From the NCBI GenBank assembly GCA_036939755.1, contig JALLAZ010003591.1, forward strand, positions 1 through 10,111: DNA of 10,111 nt, given 5' to 3'. The DNA is from Stephanodiscus triporus. Its lineage: Eukaryota; Bacillariophyta; Thalassiosirophyceae; Thalassiosirales; Thalassiosiraceae. Each line of letters opens with the position of its first letter. The first letter of the stretch is position 1. This document shows positions 1 to 6,600 of the stretch, one piece after another. The notes under the pieces are model-generated. The model worked only from the letters and a program-made list of their open reading frames with translations. It had not been told where the DNA came from and made no database searches. The position numbers and the translations under genes are program-made.

Positions 1-203
1 GGAGGCGGCGGAAGCTCACCATGGTGTTGATTGTTGTGTTTTGTGCGAGTTTTTTTGTTCCCGCCAGAACCCTTATAGGGATAAAGCTGTTAAAAACAGG
101 GAAAATACATGCAAATTACTATTACTGCCTTCTCATAATTGGGGTCCTTGAGCTCTTGCGCTCTCACGTAAGAGTAAAACTTGTCTCATAAGTTTCTTTT
201 GTT
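1..203. other. Unassigned left flank
   Basis: No coding region can be supported here. It contains two small perfect or near-perfect hairpins: CTCTTGCG (153-160) with CGTAAGAG (167-174), including one G-T wobble and a 6-nt loop, and AAACTT (177-182) with AAGTTT (190-195). The five bases before the old LTR (199-203, TTGTT) are where a target-site duplication would lie, but the partner end of that element is not identifiable, so this cannot be tested. Confidence 0.5.
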
Positions 204-374
204 TGTTGAGGATACTGCAAAATCTCAGGGAGAAACAGACAGACAAATTAGAGTGTCCAGACTGGGGAGACGTTCCGAACCACCAGCTCAGAGGAGAGGA
301 AGTAGAACATAAGAAGTGAGTGAGATGCTCACTTTCTATTAATTATCTAGCACATTGTCATGTGCTTTGCATCA
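204..374 (+). repeat. Decayed 5' LTR of an old copia element
   Basis: The block begins TGTTGAGGATACTGC and can be aligned with the start of the young LTR (TGTTGGGAGTCCTCG). Shared short blocks follow (CAGGG, ACAGACRG, then GCTCACTTT at 329-335). It ends GCATCA, giving a TG...CA element of 171 bp against 252 bp for the young LTR. What follows at 375-434 resembles the young element's leader, including a conserved CCAATGAG around the Gag start. This LTR is therefore from a related but clearly diverged family member. The 3' boundary is inferred from the CA end and the position of the complementary arm, and could be a few bases off. No matching right-hand LTR was found. Confidence 0.7.
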
Positions 375-389
375 TAAATTAATAGAAAG
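332..389 (+). promoter_or_regulatory. Candidate self-priming fold, old element
   Basis: CTTTCTATTAATT (332-344) is the exact reverse complement of AATTAATAGAAAG (377-389). The left arm is in the LTR and the right arm starts two bases after its CA end. Between them is a second perfect hairpin, AGCACAT (349-355) with ATGTGCT (360-366) and loop TGTC. The young element has the same two-stem arrangement at 3515-3595 with different stem bases. In RNA the outer stem would place LTR sequence on the primer binding site. Pairing is seen; the priming role is inferred. Confidence 0.55.
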
Positions 390-431
390 GCGAGCGGACG
401 GACGACCACACAAGGAGTACGGAAGCAGCCA

Positions 432-1395
432 ATGAGCGCGGCCGGTTGAGGAGCGCTGATGGGATGCGGTGGAGCAGATTTCATGAGAGGCTACACAAAA
501 AGGGAGATCACTAAGACACTTTTAATATGGGGCAAAGCTGCCCAATTTACCCCATCACGAAAAAATGCCCACTCTAACTCCAACCCTAACCCCCCTAACC
601 TTAACCCTAACCTTAGCCCCCTTACCCTAACCCTAACCTTAACCCCCTTACCCTAACCCTAACCCTAAGTGAGCCAGGAATATCGGAGATGGTCAGGACG
701 GGGAGGCAGTAAATCATCAAATTGCTGCCCGTGTCGATCCAAATGCTGCCAATGCTGATACTAGAGAATCATTAGGACTTCACTGTTGCTGAAGAAGGGG
801 TATGCCACGAATTTTGATCAGTGTTCACAAGAGGTGAAGGACAAGCTCAAGGGGACAGACGACTGGGAGAGCACCCAGAGAGAACACAACCTCATCAACA
901 AGATAGAGAGAGGTTTTCAATGCAGGCGTTGTACATGCTATTTCTGTATTCCAAGAGCAACAAGGAGACAGTCAAGCTGTACAGACGAAACTTCCGTGCT
1001 GTTTAAAGATGCGGCCAAATTGGCGAATTTGGCAAGGCTGACGACAGCCTAGAGAAAGGAAAAGAAGGAGGCAGAGGAAGATGCGACAGAGGCAATTGAA
1101 AGCAGCTCTACTCATCAGCGGATCGGACAAGACAAGATTCGGACGGCTTAAGACGAGCGGCCATAACTGATGCATTGGTGATGATGAAGTTTCAGAGAAC
1201 AACTCTGAGGATGAGAGAACAGAGGATGACAAAGGGACAGGGTATATGATCTTCACAATGAACGGAGGAGGATGTCCAGTCACATTGATTTTGCATGTTT
1301 TGTGCCACTACTATCTTGAGCAGAGCGAGCAGTTCAAACCTGAGTAAGGATGTTGATTGAAGATGCCAATAACACATCATTGCACAATTGTGAAT
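432..1395 (+). pseudogene. Broken copia gag / early pol relic
   Basis: This is the remnant of the polyprotein of the old copia element, collinear with the young Gag. The start context CCAATGAG is shared (ATG at 432), but a TGA follows at 447-449. Then come pieces matching the young protein: GKAAQFTPSRKN against RFAAQFTQSRKN; LKKGYATNFDQCSQEVKDKL (786-845) against LKKGYATVWDQCSQEVRDKL; LFLYSKSNKETVKLY in a different frame (about 935-985); AALLISGSDK (about 1104-1134); and an acidic stretch around 1190-1240. A cysteine/serine-rich piece near 1300-1350 may correspond to the protease. Stops, frameshifts and large deletions, including loss of the zinc-knuckle region, make it non-functional. The telomeric tract at 573-668 interrupts it. 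The right edge, where LINE sequence starts, is uncertain by tens of bases. Confidence 0.75.
573..668 (+). repeat. Interstitial telomere-like tract (CCCTAA)n, degenerate
   Basis: About 96 bp consist of CCCTAA units mixed with variants such as CCTTAA, CCCCCTTA and CCCCCTAA, ending in three clean CCCTAA units (651-668). The complementary strand is TTAGGG-like, the telomere repeat type found in many algae and other eukaryotes. It sits inside the old gag relic. Homology before it ends at the SRKN motif (about 568) and resumes after it near GTGAG at 669, with only a few tens of bases of gag missing. This is the layout expected from insertion of telomeric DNA during break repair, although a subtelomeric position is also possible. 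Confidence 0.85.
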
Positions 1396-1399
1396 ATTA

Positions 1400-3329
1400 A
1401 GTCCAGGTGCCCCGCCAGAGGCATACAAGGCCATGTCCCCCACCAACCTCCGTCATGTCTACAAACATGTCAATGTGGAGATCTCTCCGATCCAAACAAA
1501 TGGAGAGGGATCATGCTGATGGACGTTTGCTCGAAGATCTTTAGTTCAGTAATGAACGGCAGAGCATTCCAACTTCTCGACGCAAATGGCACTCATTTTC
1601 AATTTGGAGGCATGCCAACACTGACGCTTCTTACCATGCGAAAAAACCACAACCTTCCCTCGCTCGTCGCATTTGTTGATCTGGTTATAGCTTATGACAC
1701 GGCAAATCATGACCTGCTAATGGATATTCTTGAACGTTATGGTGCTCCTCCTCGATTTGTATCAGCAATTGCACGCACTTACCAAGACCTAGTTGTTGTT
1801 CTCAAGATTGAAAAAAAGTTGTTGAATTACCACAGACTGTTGGTGTCAGGCAGGGATGGCTCCCGTACTGTTCTTATTCCTTATGTCAGCATTTGCGGAA
1901 ACGTTGGAGGCTGAATGGAAACGAGCGAACATTGATGTTTGCACAGTCCGAGCTTTTGTTGGGTCATCCATCACGCTAGGCAAGGAAAATTGCGTGGTCA
2001 TCTTCCGAAGGAACATCTCTCGAAAGACCTCACCGCAGTTGAGATTCTCCAGTGTCTTTATGTTGATGACGGTGCATTTATTTTCCAATCACGTGAGGAC
2101 ATGACGCATGGACTTGCATTTCTTTACCATCATTTTAGACGACTTGGTCTTGAAATGCACATCGGCCGTGGAGCGGCAGCATCGAAGACAGAATGTGTTT
2201 CCCCCCCCCCCCGGATTCTCTGATTCTTGCTTACCTTCCCTGCCTGCCCCGAGCCATGAAGAAGTTACAGACACTGCAATTGACTAAAGAGATGACGCAC
2301 TCACCGATAACGAACGACAATCGGAGGAGAAGGAGAGATCGTGCCGGGAACGAGAGGAGGAATTTTATGACAAGTTGGATGAAACACAACCCATCCAGGT
2401 TGAAGACGGACATGTAACCTTCTGCCGCCACTTCAAGTACCTCGGCTCCTTCATCTCCTTTGGTTTGTGTGATGACCATGACATTGAGAAGCATATTACT
2501 GCCACCAGACAATCAATGGGTGCATTAAAAAATGTTTGGGACTCCCCCCACTTTGACATCTGGAGCAAATACCTACTCTTTCGTGCAATCCCCATGAACC
2601 TGCCTTTGTGAGGATGCGAGACCTGGTCGATGAGGAAAGCTCTCTCCAACAAACTTGAAGTCTTCCTCCTTCGGAACATTCGCCGGATCCTTCGAATATC
2701 GATGTTCCGGGTCAAGGAAGAGCATCTTCACAATGAACATGTGAGGAGGATGTTTTACGACATCCCCCGTGTTGGCAACATGATTGCTGCCCGTCAACTT
2801 GATTTCCTTGGGAAGACCCGTGGACCATCCGACCGCCCCGCCCACCAAATGATGACTGCATGTTGTGACAACGTACGTCGAGTCGGGCGACCTTTCCTCC
2901 ATAACAAGGATTATATTGTCAAGAATCTCCGTCTTCTTTTCGCAAATGTCCCTGAAGTCACCATCGACCAACTCAAGAACTGGATCAATGAAGCACTTGA
3001 TAAAAAATACTGGAATGACCTCATTGCATGTCTTACAGATCGTCAAGCCTCCATTCCCACACGCCCCACTGAGCTGCCACGCCCTAGCAGAAGTCCAAGG
3101 AACCATGACCCACATCAACATCCCTTCCCGCCCACGCCACCACGCACCCAACGCATGAGGACACCCAATAAACACTCACCGCAACCTGACAACAGCCAGG
3201 AGGACGATCCTGCTCCTCCAAGTCCCCCAACTGGTGCACGACCATCGCCACCACGTCGTCGACGCCCGGTCCCCCCCCCTCCTCCTCCTCAAGCCGACAA
3301 TGGACGTGAACGAGACTACGACCCAGCAC
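1400..3329 (+). pseudogene. Truncated, frameshifted LINE reverse transcriptase
   Basis: Remnant of a non-LTR retrotransposon ORF2-type protein. In order: PPEAYKAMSPTNLRHVYKHV (about 1412-1471, frame 2), GDLSDPNKWRGIMLMDVCSK (from about 1477, frame 1), FQFGG, motif A FVDLVIAYDTANHDLL (about 1672-1719), motif B remnant MAPVLFLFLM (1856-1885, frame 2), motif C LYVDDGAF (about 2056-2079, frame 1), LGLEMHIGRG, then a long frame-2 piece from about 2288 to 3329. This last piece holds FKYLGSFISFG, the post-RT motif GCETWS with an in-frame TGA at 2609-2611 just before it, RRILRI and DFLGKT, and a proline-rich tail. The endonuclease domain is absent, as expected for 5' truncation. At motif B the usual QGD-x-M spacing is shortened by what looks like a 7-nt deletion. 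A 12-base C run (2201-2212) marks another frame break. The young copia element interrupts the tail at 3330. It is certainly a LINE-type RT; I do not assign the clade. Confidence 0.88.
3270..3291 (+). repeat. C-rich low-complexity run
   Basis: A run of Cs passes into CCTCCTCCTCCT inside the proline-rich tail of the LINE relic, encoding a polyproline stretch. It is a slippage-prone simple repeat with no evident function beyond the coded tail. Confidence 0.7.
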
Positions 3330-3581
3330 TGTTGGGAGTCCTCGAGTACCCAGGGCGACGAACAGACGGGCAGTGGGGGTGCCCCAAATACAAGACAGAA
3401 TAAGAAGGAGCGGAATCAAAAAGAATCCGACTAAATGCCAATGAAGAGGCGGGAGATTGCTGCACGAGAGGGGTGCGAGCAACAGCAAGAAGAGTAGCGA
3501 GAGCGAAGAGCTCACTTTTAAATATTAATCTAGGAATACAATGTCATATCCTTAGCGTCGTAAATCGACGTCTTATCAACA
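3330..3581 (+). repeat. 5' LTR (252 bp)
   Basis: Starts TGTTGGGAGTCC and ends CTTATCAACA. It matches the copy at 8905-9156 over its whole length with no difference that I could find. Immediately outside, the two copies diverge at once (C against G on the left; TTAATATTT against GGGAAAGGG on the right), which fixes both boundaries. If transcription starts near the AT-rich arm at 3515, U3 would be about 185 bp and R plus U5 about 67 bp; this start is inferred. TTTTAAATATT (3516-3526) is the only TATA-like stretch. Confidence 0.96.
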
Positions 3582-3595
3582 TTAATATTTAAAAG
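3515..3595 (+). promoter_or_regulatory. Candidate self-primer and primer binding site fold
   Basis: CTTTTAAATATTAAT (3515-3529) is the exact reverse complement of ATTAATATTTAAAAG (3581-3595). The last LTR base is 3581, so a primer ending at 3528 would sit on 3582-3595 and its first added base would copy the final A of the LTR. That is exactly where minus-strand synthesis should begin. The site lacks the TGG start expected for a primer binding site pairing with a tRNA CCA end. Two inner stems lie between the arms: CTAGGAATA (3530-3538) with TATCCTTAG (3547-3555, one mismatch and one wobble), and CGTCG (3556-3560) with CGACG (3566-3570). The pairing is seen; self-priming is inferred from similarity to the Tf1 mechanism. 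Confidence 0.6.
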
Positions 3596-3637
3596 GTAAC
3601 GAGGGGAAGACATCGCCGAGGAGGCTGTCAATACCCA

Positions 3638-6600
3638 ATGAGTCAACAGGCAGCAGCGGGGCGAGGAGCGCCTGCGGCAGCGGGGCGCGGCGGAAAAGGC
3701 CGCGGACGTTTTTATCGAGCAAAGGGAGATCCACCCAGCAAAGGATTCAAGTCGGCGATCAGCGAAATCGCGAACGACACGTTCAACACGGGACAGAACC
3801 GATTCGCGGCTCAGTTCACGCAGTCAAGGAAGAACGTGGCCAATTATTTACAACGGACGGCGTCGGATGAGGGGTACCTAGTGGCGGAGACCGTGAGGAC
3901 GGGGAAGGCGCAGGTGATAGCACTTCCACCACCCATCGACACGACGGCAGCCGACGCCGAAGATCAGAAAATTATTCGAGAAGAGGCGGTGCGAGCCATC
4001 GCGAAGCGAAGGGCGAAACTGGACAGCGCGCTCAAGAAGGGGTACGCGACCGTATGGGATCAATGCTCCCAAGAGGTACGTGATAAGCTAGAGGCAAGCG
4101 ACGACTGGGAGCGCACACAAAGGGAGCAGTCACTCCATGATCTGATCGGAAAGATCGAGCGAATCTGCGTGGGCTTCGACGACCACAAACAGGAGATTTT
4201 CAATCTCGTACAGGCGCTGAAGACACTATTCTTGTACACTCAGACCGAGAAGGAGACGGTAGAGGAATACTCCCGCAACTTCAAGAGTCTCTGGGACACC
4301 GTGGAAGCGTTCGGCGGGTCACCAGGGCTGCATCGCGGTCTAGTCGAAGGAGTGCTGCGAACCCCGGGGAAGGTACGGGATGCGAACAACATAACGGAAG
4401 CAGAGGACATTGCCGCGGAAGAGGAAGTAGCAGAGGCCGTAAAAGCGGCGCTGCTCATCAGCGGAGCCGACAAGAGAAGGTACGGGAAGCTCAAGGAGCA
4501 GCTGGCAAACAATTACCTGCTGGGAACGGACCAATATCCCAACACCCTCGAGAAGGCAACGAGGATCCTCGGGAACTATCAAGTAGCGAAGCCAACACTG
4601 TACGAGGACCGCAGGAACGAGGGAGGAGGACTGGCATTCATCCAACGAGGGACTCGTGGGAGCAGAGGCCGCGGGGGCCAAGCAAGAGGGACCACAGGCC
4701 GAGGCGAAGGAGGCGGCTCCAACGCAGGTGATGCGGGAGCTGGAGGCGATGCGTCAGGCACGCCGAGCGGGGGAAGCACCCTGAGAACTAACAACGCGGG
4801 AGAGAGCCACTGCTACCACTGTGGCGAGGAAGGACACTGGGCAAGAGAGTGTCCACACCTGACGGCGGAACAACAAGAGCAGCTGCATATCGCGGTGGAA
4901 GGAAGTGAGGAACAAGATGAGGGTGAGACCGGGCATCAGTTTCTACACGTGAGCATGCTGCAAGCAGACGGACTGCCGGACAACAGAGCATACCTTGACG
5001 GGTGTTCGACCGTGACAGCATTCAAGAGCAAAGAGTACCTCAACAACATTCGCTCGGTGAAGCGAGGCGTGAAGATCAACTGCAACTCGGGAGCGATGCG
5101 AACGAACGAGATGGGAGAGTACGGGTCCATGAACGTGTGGTACATCCCGGACGGGATAGCCAACATCTTCTCCATGAACGAGCTCGAGAAGAAGTATCGT
5201 ATCACATACGATAGTTGGGACGGGTACTACATTGTGCACACCGCGAGTGGGGAGGTGCGATTCTACAAGGACGAAAACGGACTCCCATATATTGACCTGG
5301 GAGAGTCATCCGAGGATGCCGCGGCGATGCTCGTACAGACGGGGTCTGAGGATGCGGCAAACGTGTTCGTACAGACAGTGCGACAGAATTACGAAGGATA
5401 CACAAAGAGAGAGATCCTCCGAGCGAAGGAAGCGAGACGCGCCATGGGAATGATCGGATATCCCAGCGAGCAAGACTTTAAGGGGATGGTAAGCACAAAT
5501 ATGATACGTAATTGCCCCATCAATGTGAAAGACATCACTAACGCCCGTGAATTGTGGGGCCACGACCTAGCAAGTCTGAGGGGAAAAACTGTGCGGAAGA
5601 CGCCGGCACCTGTTGTGGCAGATTATGTGGCGGTACCTAAATCACTGATTGAGCGAAATAAGGCGGTGACACTTGCGGCTGACGTGTTTTTTGTTGATAA
5701 AACGGCGTTTCTACTGACTGTATCGAGACAGATCAAGTTCATTACGGCGGAGTATGTTGCTACTCGTACAGCTAAGAGTCTAACTGCACATATGGAAAGA
5801 GTCGTAGAAGTCTATAAACGAGCCGGATTCAACGTGCGCACAATCCTAATGGACGGTGAATTCGAGAAAATTAAGAATCTTATGCCGCAGGTGGTGTGCA
5901 ACACGACAGCAGCCAAGGAGCATGTTAGCGAAGCGGAGCGCAGTATCAGGACGATCAAGGAGCGGACGCGTGGGATCATTGGAACACTGCCTTTCGAGTA
6001 TATACCAAGGAGGCTGAAAATGGAAATTATCTACTTCGTGGTGCTGTGGCTCAATGCGTTTCCGGCGAAGACGGGAATATCTAGCGTTCACTCACCACGC
6101 GAATTAATTGTACGCTGGAAGCTGGATTATCAAAAACATTGTCGGGTGCTTCCCGGGACGTACTGCGAAGTTCACGACGAACCTTCGCCCTCCAACTCCA
6201 TGATGCCACGCACGCATCCATGCATCGCGTGCGGACCAACGGGGAATTTGCAGGGCAGCGTCAAGTTCTACTGCCTCACTACGGGCAGAATCCTCAAGCG
6301 ACGGCGCTGGACGGAGCTCCCAATGCCGGATAACATCATCAAGAAGGTGAATCGAATTGGTCTACGTGAACGCCAAGGGCGGGAATTCCGGTTCCTCAAC
6401 CGTTCCGGGGAACCATACGAGTGGACAGACTCTGTCCCCGAGGATGACCCAGAATTTCAAGGGCTCCTGGAAGACGAGGCGGCTTTTCCGGATATCAGTG
6501 CAACGTTTCCAGGAGTGCCACTAGAAGAAAATGAAGAGACTTTTGAGGCCATGACCGATGACCCCGAGCCTGATTTTGACGTCCTGGCTGCGGTGGCTTT

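Noticed and set aside
459..656. A separate 65-residue gene
   Set aside because: It is old gag relic running into the telomeric tract. The Asn/Pro- and Thr/Leu-rich C-terminus is just translated CCCTAA repeats.
573..668. CRISPR-like or satellite array
   Set aside because: The units are 6-8 bp telomere-type repeats without spacers.
2573..3175. Minus-strand open frame of 200 codons
   Set aside because: It lies antisense to the LINE C-terminal region, whose + strand frame carries recognisable motifs such as GCETWS and DFLGKT.
3084..3515. Long minus-strand open frame of 143 codons, with a similar one at 8773-9090
   Set aside because: Both lie antisense to the LTR and to coding sequence, and they share residues only because the LTR is duplicated. 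The hydrophobic content comes from reading a purine-rich LTR backwards.
3567..3572. GACGTC as a CRE/bZIP promoter site in the LTR
   Set aside because: A single palindromic hexamer inside the CGTCG/CGACG hairpin, not kept in the old LTR. The hairpin explains it as well, so I do not call it regulatory.
3582..3600. A tRNA primer binding site after the 5' LTR
   Set aside because: The sequence is TTAATATTTAAAAGG and lacks the TGG start needed to pair with a tRNA CCA end. I cannot exclude a half-tRNA or internal tRNA site without the host tRNA sequences.
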